From Aminobacter anthyllidis (GTDB taxonomy: Bacteria; Pseudomonadota; Alphaproteobacteria; Rhizobiales; Rhizobiaceae), in assembly GCF_018555685.1 (NCBI RefSeq), contig NZ_JAFLWW010000002.1, positions 310,001 through 374,000 on the forward strand: DNA of 64,000 bases, written 5' to 3'. Of the stretch, positions 41,243 to 50,294 are shown piece by piece (the first letter of the stretch is position 1; every line of letters begins with the position of its first letter). The notes under the pieces were generated by a model, which was given only the letters and a program-made list of their open reading frames with translations, searched no databases and was not told where the DNA came from. Made by a program: the position numbers and the translations under genes.

Positions 41243-43396
41243 ATGGAAAATCCCATCGCACCACGCAAGAAGAGAGGCCGCATCGCGGCCGGCCTGCTGG
41301 CGCTTGATGCCTGGCTCGACTCCTCTTTGTATGAACTCCGCTTCAGGGCGCAGCAGTTCTGGGAAAGCGCGACAATCTTCTTCCGCCGCTTCCGCGTCAA
41401 AGGCTGGCGTCGCGGCGTCATCGAGGTCCTGAGCGAATCCTTCACCATGGCTGCCGGCGGCTCGGTGGTGATGCTGGCGCTCGCCATGCCGGCATTCCAG
41501 GAAACCACCGGCAACTGGCGCAACCAGGACGACTTCGCCGTCACCTTCCTTGACCGCTACGGCAACGAGATCGGCCAGCGCGGCATCATCCAGCGCGACT
41601 CGGTTCCGGTGGACGAGATGCCGGACCACGTCATCAAGGCCGTGCTGGCGACCGAAGACCGGCGCTTCTTCGAACACTACGGCATCGATTTTCTTGGCCT
41701 GATACGCGCCATGTCGGAAAACGTCCGCGCCAACTCCGTTGTCCAGGGCGGTTCGAGCCTCACCCAGCAGCTGGCCAAGAACCTGTTTCTCACCAACGAA
41801 CGCACGGTCGAGCGCAAGGTCAAGGAAGCGTTCCTGTCCATCTGGCTCGAATCGAACCTGTCGAAGAAAGAGATCCTGCAGCTCTACCTCGACCGCGCCT
41901 ACATGGGCGGTGGCACGTTCGGCATCGCCGCGGCAGCCGACTTCTACTTCGGCAAGCAGGTCAAGGACCTCAACCTAGCCGAAGCGGCGATGCTCGCCGG
42001 CCTGTTCAAGGCTCCGACCAAATATGCGCCCCACATCAACCTTCCCGCCGCGCGCGCCCGCGCCAACATCGTGCTCAGCAATCTTGTGCAGGCGGGTTTC
42101 ATGACCGAAGGTCAGGTGCTGTCGGCGCGGCTGCATCCCGCCGACATCGTTGACCGCGGCGACCGCAAGAGCCCCGACTACTTCCTCGACTGGGCCTTTG
42201 ACGAGGTCAAGAAGATCGCGGCGAAGTCCGGCATCCACTCGCTTGTCGCCCGCACCACAATCGACATGAACATCCAGAAGGCCGCTGAAGAGTCGGTCGA
42301 ATTCCACCTGCGCCAGTTCGGAAAGGAATATCACGTCACCGAAGGCGCGGTGGTCGTCATCGAGACGAATGGAGCGGTTCGCGCCATTGTCGGCGGCCGC
42401 GACTATGGTGCCAGCCAATTCAACCGCGCCACGAGAGCCCAGCGCCAGACCGGCTCGTCGTTCAAGCCGTATGTCTATGCAACGGCTATGGAAAACGGCT
42501 TCAAGCCTGAATCGGTCATCTCGGATGGGCCGATCAGTTGGGGTGCCTGGTCGCCAAAGAACTATACCCGCGGCTATTCGGGCCGAATGACGCTTTCGAC
42601 GGCGCTGATCAAGTCGATCAACACCGTACCCGTGCGCCTTGCCAAGGACCACCTGTCGATCCCGCCGATCAAGGCGATGGCCGAAGCGATGGGCGTCGAA
42701 TCTCCCGTCAGCTCGCACAAGACGATGGTGCTCGGCACTTCAGGCCTGACGGTCATGGATCAGGCGACCGGCTACAGCGTGCTGGCGCAGGACGGCATCG
42801 TTGGCACCCGCCACGGCATCACCCAGCTCGTCACCCATTCCGGCCAGCTCATCTACGACTACAGCAAGGATGCACCGCCGCCGCACCGCGTGCTGTCCGA
42901 GCAGGCTGTCGCTTCGATGAACTCGATCATGGTGCAGATCCCCGAGGTCGGAACGGCGCGCAAGGCCGCTCTTCCCAGCATCCGCTCTGCTGGCAAGACA
43001 GGAACCACGCAGTCCTACCGCGACGCGTGGTACATCGGTTATACGGGCAACTACACTGCCGCTGTATGGCTCGGTAACGACGACTTCTCGACTACCAACA
43101 ACATGACTGGCGGCTCGCTTCCGGCCATGGTGTGGCAACGCTTCATGGCCTACGCGCACCAAAACATCGACCTGAAGCCGATCCCCGGCATCAGGGATCC
43201 CTACGTCGATCCGGCCGCCATCGCCAAGGCCGAGGAAGCAGCCAAGAACGGGCCGCAGCAGGCGGTGGACACATCCGATCGTCCGCCGGTCCTTTCCAGC
43301 ACGACCACGCGTGCACTGCGCGAAATCGCCGACGTCTTCCACAAGGCGCCTGCGATCGCAGCACCGCCGGAACCCGAGACGCTGTCTGCGCTGTGA
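41243..43396 (+). CDS. Class A penicillin-binding protein (PBP1A family)
   Basis: 717 residues. Basic cytoplasmic start, one membrane helix (about 65-83), glycosyltransferase family 51 domain with catalytic Glu138 in LATEDRRFFEHYGID and GGSSLTQQLAKNLFL, then the transpeptidase domain with Ser405 (TGSSFKPY), SIN (458-460) and KTGTT (585-589). Polymerises and crosslinks peptidoglycan at the inner membrane. The C-terminal tail is Pro/Ala-rich. A TATAAG box lies about 30 bases upstream. Confidence 0.94.
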   Translation: MENPIAPRKKRGRIAAGLLALDAWLDSSLYELRFRAQQFWESATIFFRRFRVKGWRRGVIEVLSESFTMAAGGSVVMLALAMPAFQETTGNWRNQDDFAVTFLDRYGNEIGQRGIIQRDSVPVDEMPDHVIKAVLATEDRRFFEHYGIDFLGLIRAMSENVRANSVVQGGSSLTQQLAKNLFLTNERTVERKVKEAFLSIWLESNLSKKEILQLYLDRAYMGGGTFGIAAAADFYFGKQVKDLNLAEAAMLAGLFKAPTKYAPHINLPAARARANIVLSNLVQAGFMTEGQVLSARLHPADIVDRGDRKSPDYFLDWAFDEVKKIAAKSGIHSLVARTTIDMNIQKAAEESVEFHLRQFGKEYHVTEGAVVVIETNGAVRAIVGGRDYGASQFNRATRAQRQTGSSFKPYVYATAMENGFKPESVISDGPISWGAWSPKNYTRGYSGRMTLSTALIKSINTVPVRLAKDHLSIPPIKAMAEAMGVESPVSSHKTMVLGTSGLTVMDQATGYSVLAQDGIVGTRHGITQLVTHSGQLIYDYSKDAPPPHRVLSEQAVASMNSIMVQIPEVGTARKAALPSIRSAGKTGTTQSYRDAWYIGYTGNYTAAVWLGNDDFSTTNNMTGGSLPAMVWQRFMAYAHQNIDLKPIPGIRDPYVDPAAIAKAEEAAKNGPQQAVDTSDRPPVLSSTTTRALREIADVFHKAPAIAAPPEPETLSAL

Positions 43397-43508
43397 TATC
43401 GCAAAAATCAGGCCAGCACGTATTCACCCACCGGTTGCAGCCTCTGCCGGCTTGCCTTCCTGTCAAAGGGCAGGATATTCCTCCGCCAACTCCATTCTAC
43501 GGCGGCTC

Positions 43509-44093
43509 ATGCTGAAACAATCGATCCTGATCGTTCTCGCCCTCGCTGTCGCTGTCGGCGGCGGTGCTGCCAGCGTCGGCATGGTGCTGAATTCGCAGGA
43601 GGGCATTGGTGCCGTGTCAGTCGGCCCATGGACCGCCTTTCCCGATATCGGCACCCCGGAAGCCGATCCCTACTCGAAGGCGCGTGTCGCGCGCGACGGC
43701 GTCCTGGCGCTCGGCCGCGCCGAGGGCCTCAGCTTTGTCGCCGATCGCGACTCCACTGGCGTCACCTTGAAAAGCGAGTGCAGCTACCGCATCGAGGGTT
43801 CGCTGCCGGTTGCCAGGTTCTGGACGCTTTATGCGACCGACAGGGGACACATAGCGCTCAAGTCTGGCATCCGCCGCGATGCGACGCTGCATTCGCTTGA
43901 GGTGCTGCGCCAGCCCGACAACTCGATCAGCGTGTCGGTGGGCACACGGCCAGAACCCGGCAACTGGCTCGCCGTCGGCGGCGTTGGCGCGATGAACCTG
44001 GTGTTGACCTTCTACGACACGCCCATTGCCAGCAGCACCGGCCTGTCCGGCATCGAAATGCCGCGCATCGTCAGGGTCCAGTGCAATGCGTAG
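43509..44093 (+). CDS. DUF1214 domain membrane-anchored protein
   Basis: 194 residues. N-terminal membrane segment (about 4-26), then WTAFPDIGTPEADPYSKARVARDG and the DUF1214 features LPVARFWTLYATD and GNWLAVGG, ending IEMPRIVRVQCNA. DUF1214 and DUF1254 are often halves of one longer protein; here they are two adjacent genes with overlapping ends. Located on the outer face of the inner membrane by topology. Function unknown. Confidence 0.82.
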   Translation: MLKQSILIVLALAVAVGGGAASVGMVLNSQEGIGAVSVGPWTAFPDIGTPEADPYSKARVARDGVLALGRAEGLSFVADRDSTGVTLKSECSYRIEGSLPVARFWTLYATDRGHIALKSGIRRDATLHSLEVLRQPDNSISVSVGTRPEPGNWLAVGGVGAMNLVLTFYDTPIASSTGLSGIEMPRIVRVQCNA

Positions 44094-44628
44094 GCTTTTT
44101 CATGCCCTGGCGATCGGCCTGATCGGCGCAGGCATCGCCCACATCGTCATCCTGCTTCTGGTACCCAGTTTCTCCGAGCGCGATGCCTGGTCGCGTCTGG
44201 CCATGGTCGCCGGTCCCAACAAGGTTGTCCGCCTCGACCAGGAGATCGGCGGCGCTCCGGTGGTGAAGGCACTCGATCCTTCCTTCTATGAAGCCGCCTG
44301 CCGCTTCGATCTCAACGAGGGCGTCGTGCGCATCGACAATGCCGGCAAGGTTCCCTACTGGTCGGCCTCGGTCTATGACCGTAGCGGGCAGAACATCTAC
44401 AGCTTCAACGACCGCACCGCGACCGACGGCAACCTTGATTTCGTCGTGCTCACGCCGGCGCAGATGATCGACCTGCGCAAGGAACTGCCGGCCGAATTCG
44501 AGAAATCGATTTTCGTTGAAACGCCCATCGATGAAGGCATCGTCGTCGTTCGCGTCTTCGTTCCCGACGACAGCTGGAAGCCGACCGTCGCCCGCTTCCT
44601 CGGCGGCATCAACTGCGACATCCAGTAA
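44086..44628 (+). CDS. DUF1254 domain membrane-anchored protein
   Basis: 180 residues with an N-terminal hydrophobic segment (about 5-26) then the DUF1254 core: RDAWSRLAMVAGPNKVVRLD, ACRFDLNEGVVRIDN, PYWSASVYDRSGQNIYSFND and a final GGINCDIQ. The ATG at 44086 overlaps the end of the DUF1214 gene by 8 bases, showing coupling. The pair probably forms one functional unit. Confidence 0.82.
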   Translation: MRRLFHALAIGLIGAGIAHIVILLLVPSFSERDAWSRLAMVAGPNKVVRLDQEIGGAPVVKALDPSFYEAACRFDLNEGVVRIDNAGKVPYWSASVYDRSGQNIYSFNDRTATDGNLDFVVLTPAQMIDLRKELPAEFEKSIFVETPIDEGIVVVRVFVPDDSWKPTVARFLGGINCDIQ

Positions 44629-45240
44629 AGCTCACATCAAATCAGGCGTGCAACGCCCAGATTGGCAATCAACCCGGTCTGTCGCCGTTAGTGACGCGGC
44701 AGCGGATCGTTGCGGCGGGGCGCATCGTTTCGCAATTCGCCAGCACTCGACGCCGAGCCTTTGGTTCGCTCGTAGCGCACGCCCGGGAAGATGATGATGG
44801 ATGCCGAAGTTTCCGCTGTCCGGGGAGACCGGCGGATGGCCGCACGACGCGGCATGAAAGACACAACGCTGCCCATGGTTCGCGATTTCCCTCTCGGTTC
44901 GACCGGAGTAAGCACGCAACGCCTCCGCCTCGATAAGGCCAGCAGAGAGGTTAACAGTCCGTTACTGCCAAAGATTTGATTCAACTCTTGGCTTCCCAAC
45001 TGCGTCTTTGGCACCCTCTTGATATCCGACCGCCGTTAGAGGCACGTGAAAGCAGCAGCATTGCCAATGCCTGCGACCACGACGAGCCCGATCTGCTGAG
45101 GTTTGATAAAAAATCCTCGTAACTGATTGGTAACAAATGGATTCCTTAACGCGAGAGTTAACAGTGCGCTAACAAATCCTCGCTAAGTTTATATTCACCT
45201 TAGGAAGTCACGACGCGTCGGCGTCGGACGATCCAGGGCA
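44629..45240. other. 612-base intergenic region, AT-rich in its second half
   Basis: No convincing gene. The first 300 bases are GC-rich with short shadow frames; the second half is AT-rich with TTAAC repeats and two copies of AAATCCTCG (about 45112-45120 and 45174-45182). It probably holds the promoter and regulatory sites of the DUF2336 gene. Confidence 0.5.
44951..45172. promoter_or_regulatory. CtrA-like TTAA-N7-TTAA boxes upstream of DUF2336 gene
   Basis: TTAA-CAGTCCG-TTAC at 44951-44965 and TTAA-CAGTGCG-CTAA at 45158-45172 each match the CtrA consensus TTAA-N7-TTAA at 7 of 8 positions and share most of their spacer. A further TTAA at 45146 precedes the second box. Binding by CtrA is inference. 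Confidence 0.4.
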
Positions 45241-46278
45241 GTGTCGAGTTTTTGTCAGGCGTACCCGTTCGTGTCAGCATCGGACTTCAGGCAAATTGCC
45301 ATCGGACGCGAAACCGGAAAGCCAGAACGGCTGTTCCGGGCAGCGGTCTCAGCCTTCTGCGCCCTGCCCCGGCCTTCGCGCCGCGAAATCGCCCAGCTCG
45401 AAGACCTCACCCTGCCGCTGTTCGACAAAGTGTCGGTCGAAGCCCGCAGGTTCGTCGCCGCGGCACTTTCCGAAAGCGAATACGCTCCGTTCGGTCTGGT
45501 TCGCAAACTCTGCGACGAACCCGTCGACATTGCAGCGCCACTGCTTGTCCGTTCGCCGATCCTGTCCGACGTCACGCTCATCGCGTTGATCGGCCGCCAC
45601 GGCCTGCCGCATGCCCGTGCCATCGCCCGCCGCCCAAACCTCCACCAGACTATTGCAGACCTGATCCGGGTGCTTGAGCGCCCGCGCCTGGTTTATCCCG
45701 AAGGCGCCAAGCAGGACGAGCCAGTGGCAGGTGCATTGCGAGCGACCGGAGCGGTCGCGGCATCCGAAGTGTCCAATGATCCCGTTCCCGGCCAGCTCGC
45801 CGAAAATGTCCGCCGCAAGCTGCGCTCGATGATGACGCCGGGCGCACCCCGCGAGGCCGTGCCGGACGAGGCCCGCGCGCCAGCCTATGACAGGCTCAAG
45901 GCGACAGCGCTGACGGGCAATGACACATTCTTCCAGACCGCACTTGCCGACGCGCTGGAAATCGATCTTCTTGCCGCTCGTTCGATCACCGAAAAGTCAG
46001 GTTATTCCTCGCTTATCGATGCGCTCAAGGCTCTCGACCTCGCCGAAGAGCAGGCGTTCCTGCTCGCCGCCACCATCCTGCCTGGTCAATTCGCCCATGC
46101 GGAATCCGTCAGGCTTTTCCTGGAGCGCTACCGCGCTCTGCATCGCGACGTGGCACTTGATCGCGTTCGCGACTGGAAGGCCGCGTCGGTAGGCGCGCGT
46201 ATCCGCAGCAATGCCGAGCGACTGCAGCCGAGAGTCAGGTCTTCCGCGCCGAAAGGCGACCAGCTCAAGGCGTCGTAA
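45241..46278 (+). CDS. DUF2336 domain protein
   Basis: 345 residues, soluble and helical. DUF2336 features: an N-terminal SDFRQIAIGRETGKPERLFRA, EIAQLEDLTLPLFDKVSVEARRFVAAALSES, ALIGRHGLPHARAIARRPNL and a C-terminal helical half ending near VRDWKAAS. Alphaproteobacterial family of unknown function. The first usable start is GTG 45241, with a poorly spaced AGGG before it; a GTG at 45271 is an alternative, so the N-terminus is uncertain. CtrA-like boxes lie upstream. Its end overlaps the convergent DUF1491 gene by 14 bases. Confidence 0.82.
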   Translation: MSSFCQAYPFVSASDFRQIAIGRETGKPERLFRAAVSAFCALPRPSRREIAQLEDLTLPLFDKVSVEARRFVAAALSESEYAPFGLVRKLCDEPVDIAAPLLVRSPILSDVTLIALIGRHGLPHARAIARRPNLHQTIADLIRVLERPRLVYPEGAKQDEPVAGALRATGAVAASEVSNDPVPGQLAENVRRKLRSMMTPGAPREAVPDEARAPAYDRLKATALTGNDTFFQTALADALEIDLLAARSITEKSGYSSLIDALKALDLAEEQAFLLAATILPGQFAHAESVRLFLERYRALHRDVALDRVRDWKAASVGARIRSNAERLQPRVRSSAPKGDQLKAS

Positions 46279-46612
46279 GCGAAACCAGATCCTTGATCTC
46301 GGTCTTGCCGGGCTCGATCTCGACCACCCAGATATCAGGATCAAAACGCCGTTCCCGTTCGAGCCGCTTGTCGATGGCGGTGCCGTCATCGTCGCTTTCA
46401 AGCAGGCTGAACTGGCGTTCTCCCGGTCGAGCCATGTCATAGCTGGTCTGCGGTGCTGGCCCGTAGAGGTTCGAGCGGCCGAAACGATCGCGGGTGAGGA
46501 TGAAAACCGCGCCGGCCTCCAGGGCCCCACGGTTGAGGATCGCTCCAAAGCCGCCCTCGCCAAAGACGCGACGCAGCAGGGCCGACACCCAAAAATCAGT
46601 GGTTAGACGCAT
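46265..46612 (-). CDS. DUF1491 family protein
   Basis: 115 residues, soluble. Matches DUF1491: WVSALLRRVFGEGGFGAILNRG, AGAVFILTRDRFGRSNLYGPAPQ and ERRFDPDIWVVEIEP. Widespread in alphaproteobacteria; no known function. It is divided from the peptidoglycan-binding gene upstream by 89 bases and may be the tail of the divJ-like operon. Confidence 0.85.
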   Translation of the reverse strand: MRLTTDFWVSALLRRVFGEGGFGAILNRGALEAGAVFILTRDRFGRSNLYGPAPQTSYDMARPGERQFSLLESDDDGTAIDKRLERERRFDPDIWVVEIEPGKTEIKDLVSLTTP

Positions 46613-46701
46613 AAGACCGGGCCCGATCGCAGTTTCGACGAGGCTTCTATAGCGGCTTGGCGTGTATGCGCACAGGCCAATCCGGCCCGAGGCTGCCCTT
46701 A

Positions 46702-47502
46702 TCAGTTGGTCAGGCCTATCTCACGCATCTTGACGTAGACACCCGGATCCGGCTCGCCTGTTTCCGGCAGGCCGAACAGGGCCTGGAACTCGCGAATTGC
46801 CGCCCTGGTCCTTGCGCCGGGAACGCCGTCGATGTCGATGCCATCATTACCGAAGGCTTTCAGCCCGGCCTGGATCTTCATGATCCGCGCGCTGATGTTC
46901 GCGTCGGATGCAGGTTCGGCACGTGCCGGCGTTGGAGCCGGTGTCGCCTTCGGCGCCGCCGCAGGTATCGCCTGTTCGCGTGGCGTCGGTCGTGGCGCTA
47001 TTCCGGCAGTGGTGTCGGCCGCGCCCAGCTGCTCAAGCAGCTGCGTGTCAACTTCGCCAGTCGCAGCCATGCCGACTTTCTTCTGGTAGGCCTGGATGGC
47101 ACCACGCGTTGCCGGCCCGTTCAGTCCGTCAACCGTGCCGTCGTAAAAGGCAAGGTCCTTCAGTATGCCTTGCACCCGTTCGATCCGGGGATCGCCTTGC
47201 GGCCTGATGACCTCTGCGGCCTCCTGCGGACGGACGATCTTGATCGTCGTCTCGGGCGCATTTTGGTTCATGTCGGGAAACTCGACCGCCTCGCGGGTCG
47301 AGAAGAATGCGCCTTTGTGCGCGTAGGGCTGATACCACAGCGCATTCGCCGAGACATAAAACAGCGCCACCATGAACGCCGTAGACCCGCCAACCAGCAC
47401 CGGATTGCGTGCAATCAGCCCACCCAGAGCCAGGACACCGTCCTGTAGCGGGCTACGCTCCTCAATGACCTGCCGTTTAGCTTGCTTTGCGGAGCGGGCC
47501 AC
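46702..47502 (-). CDS. Membrane-anchored protein with two peptidoglycan-binding domains
   Basis: 266 residues. Cytoplasmic basic start, one membrane helix (about 33-52), then two PG_binding_1 domains: VQGILKDLAFYDGTVDGLNGPATRGAIQAYQK (shown in parts: LAFYDGTVDGLNGPATRG) at about 108-145 and DGIDIDGVPGARTRAAIREF at about 222-250, joined by an Ala/Pro linker. Likely binds the cell wall from the inner membrane. Start is GTG with AAGGAG 8 bases before it; it overlaps the end of the divJ-like kinase gene by 26 bases, suggesting coupling. Confidence 0.88.
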   Translation of the reverse strand: MARSAKQAKRQVIEERSPLQDGVLALGGLIARNPVLVGGSTAFMVALFYVSANALWYQPYAHKGAFFSTREAVEFPDMNQNAPETTIKIVRPQEAAEVIRPQGDPRIERVQGILKDLAFYDGTVDGLNGPATRGAIQAYQKKVGMAATGEVDTQLLEQLGAADTTAGIAPRPTPREQAIPAAAPKATPAPTPARAEPASDANISARIMKIQAGLKAFGNDGIDIDGVPGARTRAAIREFQALFGLPETGEPDPGVYVKMREIGLTN

Positions 47503-49324
47503 TGCGCATCTCCTTGTTCCTGCCGGCCGGAAGCCTCATCAGCTCGCCCTTCGCAGGCTCGGGCCGGAAGGCCGGTCCCTCGATAGGCAGGCTGATGGTG
47601 ACAGTCGTTCCTTCGCCCGGAGCGCTCTCGATCGACATCGCGCCGTCGTGCAAGGCAACCAGTCCCTTGACCAGCGAAAGCCCGAGGCCCGTGCCTTCGA
47701 AGCGGCGGGTATAGTCGTTCTGGATCTGCGTGAACGGCGTGCCCAGCCGCGAGAGATCATCCTGGGCAATGCCGATTCCCGTGTCGGATACCCAGAAGTG
47801 CAGGCGCGACCCCAGACGCTTGGCGCCAATCTCGACCCTGCCGCCATCGGGTGTGAACTTCACCGCATTGGAGACGAGGTTGATCAATATCTGCTGCACG
47901 GCGCGCCTGTCGGCCTTGACCTCACCCGTGCCGGCCGCCACTTCGACCACGAGGTCAAGAGCCTTTGCCTGCACCTGCAGCGCCAGCATCGAGGCGCACA
48001 TGTCGACCGCATCGCGGAACTTGAACGGCTCCGGGGTGATCGCATAGCAGCCGGACTCGATCTTGGTCACGTCGAGGATCGAGTTCACCACATCGAGCAG
48101 GTGCTGGCCGGAATCGCGGACAATGCCGACATATTCCTTCTGGCGCGGCTCCTTGAAGCCCCCGAACATCTCGTGCATCAGCATGTCGGAGAAGCCGATG
48201 ATCGCATTCAACGGCGTCCGCAGCTCGTGGCTGACGGCGGCCAGGAAATTGCTCTTGGCAAGCTCGGCACTTTTGACCGCGTCGGCTGCCGTGGCCAATT
48301 GGTCACGCAGATCGGCGACCGTATCGTTGGCGCGGACGACCGCAACGAGCGCCTGACCTTCCGCCTTCATCAGCTCGAGTACAAATGGTCGGAAGTTGTC
48401 GCCGGCATCGCTTTCATTCTGCTTGGGCAGGCGCAAGCGCAGTTCAACCTCGCGCAGTTGAGCACCGTCGCGCATATCTGCGAGTGCGCAGAGATAACCA
48501 ACACGATCCGCAACGTGGATGCGGTCGAAAAGAGCTGTCCCCAGCAGGAGTTCCGGCTGCAGCCGCAGCATGGTGCGGGCCTGATCGGACACGTCGGTCA
48601 CGTCGCCATTGTGAGCAACGCGCAGCACAACCGCCTTGAGGACCTTTTCCAGCATGTCGGCCGGCGCCTCTTGCCGTTCGACACGGCGATCAAGGAATGC
48701 GATGGCACGTGCAGCGAAAGTGGCAAGCCAGGCAACCGGCAGAAGCCAATGCCATGCCGATACCGCTGCACCTTCGACAAAAGGCATAGATCCGAGAAGA
48801 CCTTGCGACAGCAAAGCGACGACGGCCGCGATTGCTCCAAGCTTAACCGCCTTGCGTGTCCGCCAGACCCACAGCGCCTCCAGTGGAAGTGCCGCGACCA
48901 GCAATGTCGCCGGCGACGTCAGTCCGCCCGCGGCGGCAACGATCGCAGCGATCGCCGCCGTTGTCACGACAAGTGACGTCGCGCCGATCTGTCCGGTCTT
49001 ACCGGTGGCAGCAATCAGCAAAGCGGCGAGCCAGCTCAGACTGAAGGCAGCGAAAATGACGGCAAAGGTCGAGGCCGCGCCGAGATTGGCCGACACCAGG
49101 AACACACCCGCGCCAGCAACCAGAAAGGGCGCCGCCAGTAGCAAGCCGACCAGGCGCCTCTGGCGCGCGCGCTCGGTGCCATCGGCCGACGGATGGACCA
49201 GCCGGTCGCAGCCGCCGGCCATCGCGCCGGAAAACTCACCGTATCTGGTCATGACAAAACTCAATGCTACGCACTCTTCCGTGGCCCGCTTTGCGGCTCT
49301 TCTGTAGTTGTCCCAAACTCGCAT
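47477..49324 (-). CDS. divJ: Sensor histidine kinase, DivJ-like
   Basis: 615 residues. Five to six membrane helices between about 57 and 212, a PAS-like domain (about 225-335), HisKA with FLAAVSHELRTPLNAIIGFS (His366), MFGGFKEPRQKEYVGIV, LDVVNSILDVTKIESG, and an ATPase domain with NLVSNAVKFTPDGG, VSDTGIGIAQDDL and GTGLGLSLVKGL. The multi-helix sensor region with a PleC/DivJ-type dimerisation domain fits DivJ, the DivK kinase. Name is inference. ATG 49324 has AAAGG upstream; ATG 49252 is an alternative. Confidence 0.65.
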   Translation of the reverse strand: MRVWDNYRRAAKRATEECVALSFVMTRYGEFSGAMAGGCDRLVHPSADGTERARQRRLVGLLLAAPFLVAGAGVFLVSANLGAASTFAVIFAAFSLSWLAALLIAATGKTGQIGATSLVVTTAAIAAIVAAAGGLTSPATLLVAALPLEALWVWRTRKAVKLGAIAAVVALLSQGLLGSMPFVEGAAVSAWHWLLPVAWLATFAARAIAFLDRRVERQEAPADMLEKVLKAVVLRVAHNGDVTDVSDQARTMLRLQPELLLGTALFDRIHVADRVGYLCALADMRDGAQLREVELRLRLPKQNESDAGDNFRPFVLELMKAEGQALVAVVRANDTVADLRDQLATAADAVKSAELAKSNFLAAVSHELRTPLNAIIGFSDMLMHEMFGGFKEPRQKEYVGIVRDSGQHLLDVVNSILDVTKIESGCYAITPEPFKFRDAVDMCASMLALQVQAKALDLVVEVAAGTGEVKADRRAVQQILINLVSNAVKFTPDGGRVEIGAKRLGSRLHFWVSDTGIGIAQDDLSRLGTPFTQIQNDYTRRFEGTGLGLSLVKGLVALHDGAMSIESAPGEGTTVTISLPIEGPAFRPEPAKGELMRLPAGRNKEMRSGPLRKAS

Positions 49325-49697
49325 CGAGCCTTTAATGAAGGGATAAAGCTGGTCGACCCAAACCCGTCTACACGGCGAATATCGGGATCACGGCGCCGAC
49401 AATCGAGAACAGTTATCGCCATGGTAAACAGGGGGTTATTTGCGGACTTGGCGCTTCCGAATCTGCCTGAAGCCCGTTTCCTGCAGTTTTGCAATTTAAA
49501 TCAATTGCTTACGAGTCTCATGAGACATTGCTTATACGAACAAGCCTACAGGCCGGGCCAGTCCGTTAAACTTTGGTGAAAAGCCTTCGCAAAATGCCAC
49601 CATTTGCAGCAATCGCTCCTTTGTTCCTTCATGTCATTGTCGGCTCAACACGAGGTGAGGCCGCAAAGACGGCCCGCCAGACCACAAGAGGCACACC
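49325..49697. other. Divergent intergenic region, 373 bases
   Basis: No gene seen. The stretch 49480-49600 is AT-rich and contains GANTC sites at 49458-49462 and near 49513, consistent with promoters for the divJ-like gene on the minus strand and the DUF5330 gene on the plus strand. Confidence 0.4.
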
Positions 49698-50096
49698 ATG
49701 GGCTTTCTCGTCAGGATCGCATTCTGGTTCTCGCTCGTCCTTCTCCTTCTGCCGCTCGGCACCGGCCCCAATGGCGAGAACAGCGTGAGCCCGTTGCAGG
49801 CCATTTTTGCCGCACGCGAAGCCGTTGGCGACCTCGCAGGCATCTGCGAGCGCAAGCCGGACGTTTGCGAAACAGGCAAGGCCGCGATGCAGACCATCGG
49901 TGTCAGGGCTCGCGAAAGCGCCCGCATCGCCTATCAGGCGCTAGACCAGCAGTTCGGCGAGCCCGATACGGCGACGCAGACCGGCAGCGTGCCGGAGGCT
50001 GCCGTCGTGCCGACCGTACCCGAAGCTGCAGCCGTGCCGACCGTGCCCTCAACTGCGGCAGTGCCGACCCCAAGGCCCGTGGCTCCGGCCAGCTGA
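49698..50096 (+). CDS. DUF5330 family protein with Val-Pro-Thr repeats
   Basis: 132 residues. N-terminal membrane segment (about 5-22, ending in PLG), a conserved core SPLQAIFAAREAVGDLAGIC with CERKPDVCETG (two Cys), and a low-complexity tail with three PEAA(V/A)VPT-type units. DUF5330 is a Rhizobiales family of unknown function, probably anchored facing the periplasm. AAGAGG precedes the ATG. Followed by a clear terminator. Confidence 0.8.
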   Translation: MGFLVRIAFWFSLVLLLLPLGTGPNGENSVSPLQAIFAAREAVGDLAGICERKPDVCETGKAAMQTIGVRARESARIAYQALDQQFGEPDTATQTGSVPEAAVVPTVPEAAAVPTVPSTAAVPTPRPVAPAS

Positions 50097-50209
50097 TTCC
50101 CGATACCGGGCAATCCTGAAGTCCGCGCCTAGGCGCGACAGGTCGCCCCCCCTTTTGGTTCAGCGCATCGGGTCAGCCACGACGGCTCCAAGCCCAATGC
50201 GCCAGGCCC

Positions 50210-50256
50210 CACCGCAGGTCGCCCGCCTCTGGCGCCTGCGGTGCCTTTCTTTTTTC
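50210..50256 (+). terminator. Rho-independent terminator after DUF5330 gene
   Basis: CACCGCAGG pairs with CCTGCGGTG, followed by CCTTTCTTTTTT, about 115 bases after the DUF5330 stop and 40 bases before sufE. Confidence 0.8.
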
Positions 50257-50294
50257 GTGACGGGCAGCAGCGCTGCGACTATATCGAAGGCATC

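Noticed and set aside
44951-45240. AT-rich repeats considered as a replication origin
   Set aside because: No DnaA-box cluster, no parAB/repC or hemE-type neighbours; CtrA-like promoter boxes explain the motifs better.
49604-50119. Longer Arg-rich frame overlapping the DUF5330 gene
   Set aside because: The DUF5330 frame has the membrane segment, ribosome site and terminator; the other frame has none.
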